Shown here piece after piece: positions 28,801 to 36,221 of a DNA stretch of 64,000 nucleotides (position 1 is the stretch's first letter; every line of letters begins with the position of its first letter). The notes beneath the pieces were generated by a model. The model was not told the DNA's origin and ran no database searches. It saw only the letters and a program-made list of their open reading frames with translations. Source of the stretch: Corynebacterium ciconiae DSM 44920 (GTDB taxonomy: Bacteria > Actinomycetota > Actinomycetes > Mycobacteriales > Mycobacteriaceae). The translations under genes were made by a program, and so were the position numbers. The stretch is from contig NZ_CP047189.1 of assembly GCF_030440575.1 (NCBI RefSeq), positions 372,001-436,000 of the forward strand, given 5' to 3'.

Positions 28801-29382
28801 TTAGCTCTTGTTTCGCGGGTGGGTGTCGATGAGCTGGGCGAAGCGATCGATATAGCCCTGAAGAAACGCCACCGTCGAGTCCGCGTTGATCTTGCCGTGG
28901 GCGTCAAACAGTGTTGGTGACTGGCCAAGGAACACCTCCGGCTGCCCGAGCATGGGCATGTCGAAGTAGGACAACGCCAGCTTGAGGTTCTTATGGGCGG
29001 AATAGCCGCCCATCCGGCCCACGGAGTGGCTGATGATCGCGGCTGGCAGGCCCTTCCACGCCACGTGGTTCGTGGGTTTGGATCCCACGTCGATGGCGTT
29101 TTTCAACGCCGCGGGAATGGTGCGGTTATTTTCCGCCGTAATAAAGAGCACGCCATCGGCGTTCGTAATCCTTTCGCGGAAGTCGGTGTATTGCTCGGGG
29201 GTCTTCTTGTCGGTGACGGCGGGATCGTCATAGTCGAAGTCGTACAAAGGCAGGTTGCGGATCTCCACGATGGAGGCGGTGATGCGCTCGGGGAACATGG
29301 GGATCACAGTGTGCGCAAGCTTGCGGGCATAGGACCCGCGCCGCAAGCTTCCGATAAGCACGGCAACGTTCGTAGTAGGCAT
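28801..29382 (-). CDS. NAD(P)H-dependent FMN reductase / quinone reductase family
   Basis: Flavodoxin-fold reductase of 193 residues (FMN_red, PF03358-like). The phosphate loop is GSLRRGSYARK. The flavin region TAENNRTIPAALKNAIDVGS corresponds to the family's PEYN-x-x-(I/L)PxxLKNAID, with GRMGGYSA further on. It probably reduces FMN or quinones in the cytoplasm. TAAGGAGCGCCC stands directly before the ATG. Its likely promoter is about 250 bases upstream, leaving a long leader with a strong hairpin. Confidence 0.88.
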   Translation of the reverse strand: MPTTNVAVLIGSLRRGSYARKLAHTVIPMFPERITASIVEIRNLPLYDFDYDDPAVTDKKTPEQYTDFRERITNADGVLFITAENNRTIPAALKNAIDVGSKPTNHVAWKGLPAAIISHSVGRMGGYSAHKNLKLALSYFDMPMLGQPEVFLGQSPTLFDAHGKINADSTVAFLQGYIDRFAQLIDTHPRNKS

Positions 29383-29634
29383 GGGCGCTCCTTACAGCAC
29401 GGCCAGATGATGAGCTGCGGCGAGGGCGTACCGCATGGGAACTTAACTCCGGCGAATTGGCCGGGTTGGGGCACCACTCTCACTGGGCTGGTGCCGCTGG
29501 GGCGATGCGCCCGCTGTGGCCGCAGGCTCCTAGCCCCAAGGTGTGGCACTGAGCCTGCAGCCATGCTTTGTAAATTTGCAGGTCAGTACTGTTTCTTGGG
29601 GGTGGCGGATGCCGTGGAGTGGTTATCCACGGCA
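29383..29634 (-). other. Long, structured 5' leader of the FMN reductase gene
   Basis: About 250 bases between the promoter and the ATG with no convincing gene. It contains the hairpin GCAGGCTC/GAGCCTGC (29522-29529 with 29551-29558). I could not match it to a known riboswitch. Confidence 0.4.
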
Positions 29635-29664
29635 ATTATGGCCGCCTGTGCTAGCCTGTGTCAA
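29635..29664 (-). promoter_or_regulatory. Vegetative promoter facing the FMN reductase gene
   Basis: On the minus strand TTGACA (29659-29664), an 18-base spacer and CATAAT (29635-29640) form a strong consensus match. A GTGT-CAA-ACAC palindrome overlaps the -35 and could be an operator, shared with the divergent small gene at 29831. Confidence 0.65.
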
Positions 29665-29830
29665 ACACTAATCTTCGACGAGACGAACTCTATTGTTCTG
29701 AATAGTCACAAAGCATGCGGGCGGGTGATGGTGCACCTGTGTAGCTGCAGGTCATGGTGTCGCTGCCACTGGACGTCGTGCCTGTGCGCTCGGGTGGAGG
29801 GATCTCGGAGTAGGAGGAAAGGAGACACAA

Positions 29831-30091
29831 ATGGATGCGCAACCAGTATCCGATGGTCACTGGATTGAAGCCGTGGGCATGTTTCGGGAACTCATCGAGG
29901 GGAACGCAGCGTCGGCTGCCCAGATTATGGCGAGCTCCCATGCGCCCGGAGAAGTGATGGAGTACTTCCTAAGGATGGTGAGCCTCTATCTGCGCAGCGC
30001 TGATAAGGGCGAGGTGACTCGATTTGTGGATGCGGCGTGGAAAATGGGGCCGCCGCCTCGAATCCCTGATGTGCTCCGCCGATACTTCTGA
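29831..30091 (+). CDS. Small hypothetical protein
   Basis: An 86-residue soluble protein (MDAQPVSDGHWIEAVGMFRELIEG...), mostly helical by appearance, with no family I recognise. It has an exceptionally strong ribosome site, AGGAGGAAAGGAGA, just before the ATG, which supports expression. It is convergent with the DtxR/MntR-type gene 18 bases downstream and divergent from the FMN reductase. Function unknown. Confidence 0.6.
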   Translation: MDAQPVSDGHWIEAVGMFRELIEGNAASAAQIMASSHAPGEVMEYFLRMVSLYLRSADKGEVTRFVDAAWKMGPPPRIPDVLRRYF

Positions 30092-30109
30092 CCGTATCGC
30101 GCAGCGGTG

Positions 30110-30796
30110 TTATTGCCCTGGTTGCGAGGGAATGGCGAAGATGGACTCCGCAATGGTGGTGCTGATGGTGAGTTCTACGTGGCCGTTGTCCGGAGTGATA
30201 GTGATCGACTCGCTAAAAGGTGGCCCTTCACTAACGCGCACCCGCGTATCTAGGCCGATGTTATGGTTGGCCAAGTATTGCAAAAGCTCAGGGTCATCAT
30301 CAGCGATACGGGCAATGCTGACCACAGACTCCGGTTCGCATCTCGCCAGAGACACCGCAGGTGGACGGTGAATAGCGCCCTGTGCAGTGGGAATCGGATC
30401 GCCGTGCGGGTCTCGTTGGGGATGGCCGAGATGCTCATCGAGCCTTTCGATCATCAGGTCGCTCACCACATGCTCGAGAGCATCCGCTTCGAGATCGACC
30501 TGTTCCCAGCGATATCCCAACGTGTCCACAAGAAAGGTTTCGATCAGCCGGTGCCGCCGCACCATGGCTAGCGCGTATTCCCTGCCTTGGTCTGTGAGGG
30601 TGACTGCAGAGTAGCGAGAATGCTCCACCAGCCCAGCGTCGCTAAGCTTGCGCAACGCGTCCGAGACCGTGGACTTTTTCACCCCAGCCTTGTCCGCAAT
30701 CATGCCTGTGGTCACGGGCTCCGTGCTCCACTCGCTCAGCCCCCAGATGATCTTCACATAATTTTGGGTGCTGGCAGATAGGGAGCTCACAGTCAT
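30110..30796 (-). CDS. DtxR-family metal-dependent repressor, probably MntR-type
   Basis: Metal-dependent transcriptional regulator of 228 residues. It has an N-terminal winged helix (MIADKAGVKKSTVSDALRKLSDAGLVEHS), a dimerisation and metal domain (RRHRLIETFL, EHVVSD, HPQRDPHGDPIP), and a C-terminal FeoA/SH3-like domain. Aligned by eye with DtxR, H82, E86, E108 and H109 are kept. The residue for Cys102, important for iron sensing, is aspartate (D105), and Met10 is asparagine (N12). Hard oxygen ligands suggest manganese rather than iron. The target genes are not evident. Confidence 0.85.
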   Translation of the reverse strand: MTVSSLSASTQNYVKIIWGLSEWSTEPVTTGMIADKAGVKKSTVSDALRKLSDAGLVEHSRYSAVTLTDQGREYALAMVRRHRLIETFLVDTLGYRWEQVDLEADALEHVVSDLMIERLDEHLGHPQRDPHGDPIPTAQGAIHRPPAVSLARCEPESVVSIARIADDDPELLQYLANHNIGLDTRVRVSEGPPFSESITITPDNGHVELTISTTIAESIFAIPSQPGQ

Positions 30797-30882
30797 GGCT
30801 TCAGATTACCCGCACACCCCACCTACTTAGCCATCACACCAGTCCATGCACCGTGGGAATACGCTGTGGGGCTATCGCTGCT

Positions 30883-31545
30883 CTACAGGCCCAGTGCCTT
30901 GGCTTTTGCGGCGGCGAATTCCTCGTCGGAGAGAATTCCCTGAGCACGAAGATCTGCGAGTTTCTTAATCTGTTCCATGCTTTCATCCAGGTTAGAGGCC
31001 TCGGCGGAGGTGTGGGACGCGGAGGTGGGCTGAGCTGCGGACCCCTGACGCTTCCGGATGATCTCCTTCAAGGGTTCGAAGTCCTGGGAGGATTTTTCGA
31101 GCTGAATCATCTGGGCGTTAGACCAGAGGCTGATCCAGCATCCTCGCAGATTTCGACCGAGGTCAATGCGATCAATCGCACTATAGGGCAGCTCGACATG
31201 AGCGAAGTTAAGCGACTTCGTGTAGGCAATAAAAATCCGAGCCTCCGTGGCGACGAGAATGCTTGTGATCCCCGACTCCGCCTCCTTCGCAATAGCGGCG
31301 AAAAGTACCTCTTCGCCGTCTCGGAGGACCTGCGCACCCTGCGCAATGACGATTCCCTCCGTGCTGCGCTCAATGGCGGAAAGATGCTGACTGATGATCT
31401 TTGAGTTGGTGCGAAGGCGTTTGTGCTCGTCGATCTCAGCATCGACTTTTGAGCCGAGCTTTTCCACCATCGATCCCACAAGGTTGGTGGTGCGTCCCTC
31501 GGTCGAAGAGGGAGTCTGGGCAGATGAGCGCCTAAAAATACCCAT
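30883..31545 (-). CDS. PH-like domain protein with C-terminal SHOCT domain
   Basis: Cytoplasmic protein of 220 residues. A bacterial PH-like domain covers about 65-150 (EEVLFAAIAKEAESGITSILVATEARIFIAYT ... VELPYSAIDRIDLGR). A variable linker and a SHOCT motif end the protein (MEQIKKLADLRAQGILSDEEFAAAKAKAL). SHOCT domains mark proteins of oligomeric or membrane-associated assemblies, with no known catalysis. I choose the ATG at 31545, with GGAGAAACACT upstream. An in-frame start at 31578 lacks a ribosome site. Confidence 0.8.
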   Translation of the reverse strand: MGIFRRSSAQTPSSTEGRTTNLVGSMVEKLGSKVDAEIDEHKRLRTNSKIISQHLSAIERSTEGIVIAQGAQVLRDGEEVLFAAIAKEAESGITSILVATEARIFIAYTKSLNFAHVELPYSAIDRIDLGRNLRGCWISLWSNAQMIQLEKSSQDFEPLKEIIRKRQGSAAQPTSASHTSAEASNLDESMEQIKKLADLRAQGILSDEEFAAAKAKALGL

Positions 31546-31831
31546 AGTGTTTCTCCACAAGATGGTTGATGTATCCAACCTCTTTACAATAGCGAGCAGA
31601 CCCTCATGGGGCGGGGCATTCTCAGTCCGGCAGATCGGTGGTGTAGCTCACACCGCTCGCTCTGCGCGGTAGTGGTGCACGGTTTAGAGTGAGGGAAGCG
31701 TCGTACAGCATGCGAAGCTAGATTAGGCCTCGCGTTTCACGCTCGCCGTCGGGGGACGTCGGCGACAGGTGTAGCTGATGTGCGCACGCTGTAGCTCAAC
31801 AGTCTTTTTTGGGGGAGGAGTCTGGTGCCAC

Positions 31832-33157
31832 ATGGGTGAGCACTCTGATAAGCATCATCATCCGCTGCGGGCGATATTGCAGCCCACGACGCAAGCGCAG
31901 GTGAGCGGCTATAAGTTTTTGCTGCGTCGCGCTGAACATGGGGTGGTGATGGGTGATATACGTATGATCCACGATCCGCTCGGCGCTAGGAAGAAGGCGC
32001 TCGCCTTCGGCGCCGCTGCGGCGCTGGTAGTGGGGTTGGGGGCGGGCGCGATGGCTGTGTTTTCGCCCCAGCGCGATCCCGGTGAGGTGCCGATCATGGT
32101 GGCAGAGTCGGGAGCGCTGTTTGTGCGCTCGGAGGATGGTCTTCATCCGGTAACCAACCTCGCCTCGGCGCGGCTGGTGGTGGGTGAAGCCGCCACCCCG
32201 GCGCGCGTCTCGGATTCGGTGTTGGCCTCGCAGCGTTTTGCCCACGAGGTGGGTATTGGTTTAGCGCCCTCGGCCTTGGCGGAGTCGGCCCCCGAGCAGC
32301 CGCTGGTGGCCTGCCATGAGGTGGTCAGCGATGAGCTGCACGTGGGCGCGGGCATTGGCTACCGGCCGTTGGCTGAATCGGAGGCCTTTGTGGCGCGGGA
32401 TGATCGTGGCACGGAGTGGCTGGTGACATCGCTGGGGCGGCGCCGGTTGCCCTCGGCTAGCGATGAGCTGGGTGCGGCGACTCGGCAGGTACTGGGGATT
32501 GATCGTTCCACCCCGGTGGTGGACACGTCGAGGGCCTGGCTGAATACGGTGCATGCGCTGCCTGACTTTGTGCTGCCCGCAGCTCCGTGGGAGATCGCGG
32601 ATGTGGGAGATGCGGCCTATTTGATGCGCCGCGAGGGGCTCATTGAGCTCACGCCCACCCAGCGCGACATTCTCGTGCAGCTGGGGGCAGATAGCCGCCG
32701 CCGCACTCGGGAGCAGTTGGAGGGGTATAGCGATAGTGATGCGCAGTTGCAGTTGCTGCGGCGAGAATATGAGCTTATCGACGCTCCGTTTATCGGTGCG
32801 CCAGAGGGGCATCCGGTGGCGGTGTGTTCAGCTGGTACGCAGCGCGGGCCTGGGGTGCGCGCGGCGGCGGTGGAGGGATCGATTCCTGTGCTGGGGGCGC
32901 ACGCCACCCACTATCGGCCGGCGTATGAGGATGAGCACCGCTCGGGCTTGGCCTTTGGGGTGGATACCGCCGAGGGCACGCATGTGATCTCCGAGGCGGG
33001 GCGTCGGCACGCGGTGCCGTCGGGGCGGGAGCTGGCGGTGCTAGGCATCGAGTCCACCACTGCGGCATCGTGGCCGGTGGTCTCTCTGTTGCCACAAGGC
33101 GAGGCCCTGTCTTTTGAAGCGGCTCGCTCTCCTGCACATCGCCCCGCCCAGGACTAG
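31832..33157 (+). CDS. eccB: ESX-4 type VII secretion protein EccB
   Basis: Membrane-anchored core component of the type VII translocon, 441 residues. The cytoplasmic N-terminus PTTQAQVSGYKFLLRRAEHGVVMGD is the EccB signature. One membrane segment follows at about 56-77. The rest is an outer-face repeat domain with two cysteines (VACHEVV and AVCSAG) that probably form the conserved disulfide. GGGGGAGGAG stands about 11 bases before the ATG. It faces mycP and eccD end to end, as in the M. tuberculosis ESX-4 order. The upstream gap of 286 bases has the small hairpin CGCCG/CGGCG near 31745-31765. Confidence 0.95.
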   Translation: MGEHSDKHHHPLRAILQPTTQAQVSGYKFLLRRAEHGVVMGDIRMIHDPLGARKKALAFGAAAALVVGLGAGAMAVFSPQRDPGEVPIMVAESGALFVRSEDGLHPVTNLASARLVVGEAATPARVSDSVLASQRFAHEVGIGLAPSALAESAPEQPLVACHEVVSDELHVGAGIGYRPLAESEAFVARDDRGTEWLVTSLGRRRLPSASDELGAATRQVLGIDRSTPVVDTSRAWLNTVHALPDFVLPAAPWEIADVGDAAYLMRREGLIELTPTQRDILVQLGADSRRRTREQLEGYSDSDAQLQLLRREYELIDAPFIGAPEGHPVAVCSAGTQRGPGVRAAAVEGSIPVLGAHATHYRPAYEDEHRSGLAFGVDTAEGTHVISEAGRRHAVPSGRELAVLGIESTTAASWPVVSLLPQGEALSFEAARSPAHRPAQD

Positions 33158-33189
33158 CTCCGAGGCGGCGGGGATGTACCTGTGGAGTT

Positions 33190-34404
33190 TTAGGTGCTGG
33201 GCCCGGCGCGCCAGCCGCGGATGATGGCGCGCACGGCGATAACCGCGAGGGCTAAGCCTGCCATCATGGCCACGCGGCCGCGGGTGGGATCGGCCTCTGC
33301 GGTGGTGACGGTGATGCTCCGCTGGGTCTCGTCGGGCAGGGTGGTGGTTTCGAGATGGGTGAGGGCGTGGTGGATGTCGAAGCTGCCGCGGGCGGGATCA
33401 GCGGCAGCGGCTAGCCGCTGCCGAATCTCGGCGGGGCTGGTGTGTGGTTGCTGCTGAAGCATCAGCGCCACGGTCCCAGACACCACGGGCGCGGCGAAGC
33501 TGGTGCCGAGGTACTGGCGCAGCTGCTGGTTGTCTGCATATACCCCTGTGGCCAGTCCGGATCCGGTTGAGCTGAGCGCTACCGGCACATCACCGTCGGC
33601 GCTGAGGCGCAGCCCCGTGGAGTCCGAGGCGGGCAGCGCGTAGTCGGCGAGGCCACGCGCCGGGCGGTCCACCGCGCTCACTGAAATCACCGTTGGGAGA
33701 TGCGCGGGATACACCACATCTCCGGGCGAGCAATTCTCTGAGGTGTTGCCGGCGGCAGCCACTATTACTACGCCGTTCTCTTCGGCGCGCTGTACGGCTG
33801 CCACGAGGTCACGGGTGTTGAGTGTCGCCGCGTCGGCGGGTGAGACGCAGGAGACCACCGACACGTTGATCACTGCTGCCTCGGCGTCGAGGGCGGCGTG
33901 GATAGCCTCGGCTAGATTCGCGAGATTGCCTGCGGTTTCGTGCTGCGGGCTACGGTAGTGGGCGCTGGTTTGGCGAACGCTGAGGATCTCCGCATCGGGG
34001 GCGATGCCCACCAACTCATCCTGGTCGGGATCGGCGCGCATGCCGATGATGCCCGCCACCACGGTGCCGTGAGAGTCGCAGTCGATATCTGCCCGTGGAT
34101 GATCGGGGCTGACCATATCCGCGTGGGGGCTCATGTGCAGCCGAGGATGCGCCGCCACGCCGGTGTCCACCACGGCGACTTTCACCCCGTAGCCGGTGGC
34201 GTGTGCATGCGTGGCGCGCAGCGCGCGGGAGCGCCGCGTGGCCTTATCCCAGGCGGCGCGATCGGCCGCCGCGGCGCCGAGTGCCACCGGTTCGGCGCAG
34301 GCAATGGATGGAGGCTGAGGTTCCGGAGGTTCTTGGGCGGTGGCAGTGGGGCAGCAGCCGATTGCCAGCGCGGCAGTACCTAGTAGGCGATAGAGGCGAT
34401 ACAT
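33190..34404 (-). CDS. mycP: Mycosin, type VII secretion subtilisin-like serine protease
   Basis: Membrane-bound protease of 404 residues, needed for type VII secretion in mycobacteria. A signal peptide (about 1-23) is followed by the subtilase domain with a complete triad: D80 in VAVVDTGVAAHP, H112 in DSHGTVVAGI, S301 in GTSFAAPVVSGT, and oxyanion N219 in AAAGNTSEN. A C-terminal membrane segment (MMAGLALAVIAVRAII) anchors it. It lies three bases after eccD on the same strand, so both are likely transcribed together. Confidence 0.95.
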   Translation of the reverse strand: MYRLYRLLGTAALAIGCCPTATAQEPPEPQPPSIACAEPVALGAAAADRAAWDKATRRSRALRATHAHATGYGVKVAVVDTGVAAHPRLHMSPHADMVSPDHPRADIDCDSHGTVVAGIIGMRADPDQDELVGIAPDAEILSVRQTSAHYRSPQHETAGNLANLAEAIHAALDAEAAVINVSVVSCVSPADAATLNTRDLVAAVQRAEENGVVIVAAAGNTSENCSPGDVVYPAHLPTVISVSAVDRPARGLADYALPASDSTGLRLSADGDVPVALSSTGSGLATGVYADNQQLRQYLGTSFAAPVVSGTVALMLQQQPHTSPAEIRQRLAAAADPARGSFDIHHALTHLETTTLPDETQRSITVTTAEADPTRGRVAMMAGLALAVIAVRAIIRGWRAGPST

Positions 34405-34407
34405 CGC

Positions 34408-35835
34408 CTACCACCCCCACGCGCGGATAGCGGCGAATACGCCCATGAGGTGCGCAGACAGCGGAAGAATGGCGGCTAGGGCGATGTGCTCAACCCGTTC
34501 GAGCCGGCGCTGCCAGGTGGGCTCCATGCTGCCAAGCACCCCGGTGAGCAGCGGGGCCGCCCCTGCTGCTGCGAGTGCGGCGCCGGCGATCACCAGCGGC
34601 CAGATAATCCACGCACCCTGCCCCGCAAGATCCGCGGTAGCCAGGCGCAGAGAGCACAGCGCGAGTGCCGCCACGCAGGCGCAGCTCGAGGCCCACAGCG
34701 CCCACATGCTCCACACATCGTGATGGCGGGCGGCATGCACTACCAGCGCGCCCGCGGTGCAGGCGATCAGCGCGAGAGCGAAACCATCGGCGCGGTGTGC
34801 AAGCACCACCACAAGCGGTGCGAGCACCACGGTGAGCCCCAGATAGAACCCGCCCATGATGTGTGCCGTGGTGCGGGCCTTCTTCTCCGGCTCGGCGATC
34901 AGGTGATCCGCCACCTCTAGGTCTTGGCCCGCTGAGGGGATCAGCGGCACCCGCAGCCCAGCGGTCTTGAGTGCCACGGACGGTGCGGTGCTGATCGCAA
35001 TCATCGCTGCGGCGATGGTGCCGGCGCTGGCTGCCGTCCATGCCCCCACACCGGTCAGAAGCCCGCCGCACAGGGCCACCAGCGCCGCCACGGTGATAGC
35101 CGCCGCACAGTGCCTGGTGTGTATCGCCTTTGCGCCAAGCGCCGTGGCCGCGGCGATACCACCGGCGGCAGCCACCAGCGCCCAGCCGGCGGCGGATGGA
35201 GAGCCCCAGACGGTGAGAAGACTTCTTTGGCTCACCGCGCTCGCCGCCGCCACCGCAGCGCTGAGCTGGGCGATCGCCACATAGCAGGCCGTGGCCTCTG
35301 CGCTGAGTCGGCGTCGTGCGCGCATGACCACGCCGCAGGCGCCCACGGCGAGACTGGCGCACCACCACGCCACCGCTGTAGCGCTCAGGGGCGCGGCCAC
35401 GGCACCAAGGCTCAGTACAAGTCCCGCCACCAACAAGGGAAGAGTGTCGAGACCGCGGCGGGATGGGGTGCTGGCGGCGTCGGCAAGCGCATGGGCGGCA
35501 TCCTTGACCACGGGCGCGGCGTGCTGCTCGTAGGGTGCAAGCACCAACACACCGCCGTGCAGGAAGGGCACGCTGTGCAGCGGGCGGGTGGCGTCGATAG
35601 GCACCCCCGCGGCGGTACGGCCCTGCCATGGAACGCTGATCGTTGGGGCATCCAACAGGTCCAGAACCTCGTCTAGAACCTCCGCGAGCGAGGAGCGCGG
35701 CGGCAACACAATATCGAGTTGGCGGTTGCGGTCGGGCTGCTCCGGCACCTGCAAACGAATAGTGGTGGTAACGGCCGTGGTAGCCGGGCGCGGCTCGGCA
35801 AGCGGCGCCGGTGATGCAGGAAGTGACACGGTCAT
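34408..35835 (-). CDS. eccD: ESX-4 type VII secretion membrane protein EccD
   Basis: Polytopic core subunit of 475 residues. The N-terminal about 110 residues form a ubiquitin-like YukD domain (TIRLQVPEQPDRNRQLDIVLPPRSSLAEVLDEVLDLL). About 11 membrane segments follow, starting at about residue 130. This matches EccD. AGGGGGAA stands before the ATG. It is divergent from eccC, with 386 bases between, and runs into mycP. A GGAAC/CGTCG pair on the minus strand at 35928-35956 is a possible ECF promoter. Confidence 0.95.
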   Translation of the reverse strand: MTVSLPASPAPLAEPRPATTAVTTTIRLQVPEQPDRNRQLDIVLPPRSSLAEVLDEVLDLLDAPTISVPWQGRTAAGVPIDATRPLHSVPFLHGGVLVLAPYEQHAAPVVKDAAHALADAASTPSRRGLDTLPLLVAGLVLSLGAVAAPLSATAVAWWCASLAVGACGVVMRARRRLSAEATACYVAIAQLSAAVAAASAVSQRSLLTVWGSPSAAGWALVAAAGGIAAATALGAKAIHTRHCAAAITVAALVALCGGLLTGVGAWTAASAGTIAAAMIAISTAPSVALKTAGLRVPLIPSAGQDLEVADHLIAEPEKKARTTAHIMGGFYLGLTVVLAPLVVVLAHRADGFALALIACTAGALVVHAARHHDVWSMWALWASSCACVAALALCSLRLATADLAGQGAWIIWPLVIAGAALAAAGAAPLLTGVLGSMEPTWQRRLERVEHIALAAILPLSAHLMGVFAAIRAWGW

Positions 35836-36221
35836 AAAAAATCATTCCCCCTGATGAATAGATGCGTGATCACGCCCATGAGAAGAGAGAGCAAGAAACT
35901 CGCCTGCACCAGCGAGCGCCTCAACAACGACGCTGCGGTGCGGCTGCGGTGGTTCCCCCGAACCACATCCCCCTTAACCCCCACGGGGTGCTAACTCAAT
36001 ACCGCAGGCTCTGAAGGAGTTGGCCTGCAGCACCCACCAGCTTGGCTTAGGATCAGTGCCGTGTCCACTCGAGAGCACCCGCCTTGGGTGCCAGCACCGC
36101 CGAGTACCTAAGGCCAGCTAGCTCGAGGGGCGAGAGAAACAACGCCGCCGGCGCGGGGATGGGGGACATACCTGCGCGCCGGGGCGAGACCACAGCCACT
36201 GCTATGGGGGGAGTTTGAACT
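35836..36221. promoter_or_regulatory. Divergent eccD-eccC regulatory region
   Basis: 386 bases with no gene. A perfect inverted repeat GTGGTTC-CCCC-GAACCAC (35949-35966) is present. Read on the minus strand it contains GGAAC (35952-35956), with CGTCG (35928-35932) 19 bases further, resembling an ECF sigma promoter towards eccD. GGGGGGAG at about 36204 is the eccC ribosome site. I could not place an eccC promoter. Confidence 0.5.

Noticed and set aside
31749..31759. TCGGGGGACGT upstream of eccB as a further copy of the ESX promoter motif
   Set aside because: It resembles the -35 region of the esx promoter but lacks GGAAC, and no CGTC stands at the right distance. It is better read as part of a small hairpin.
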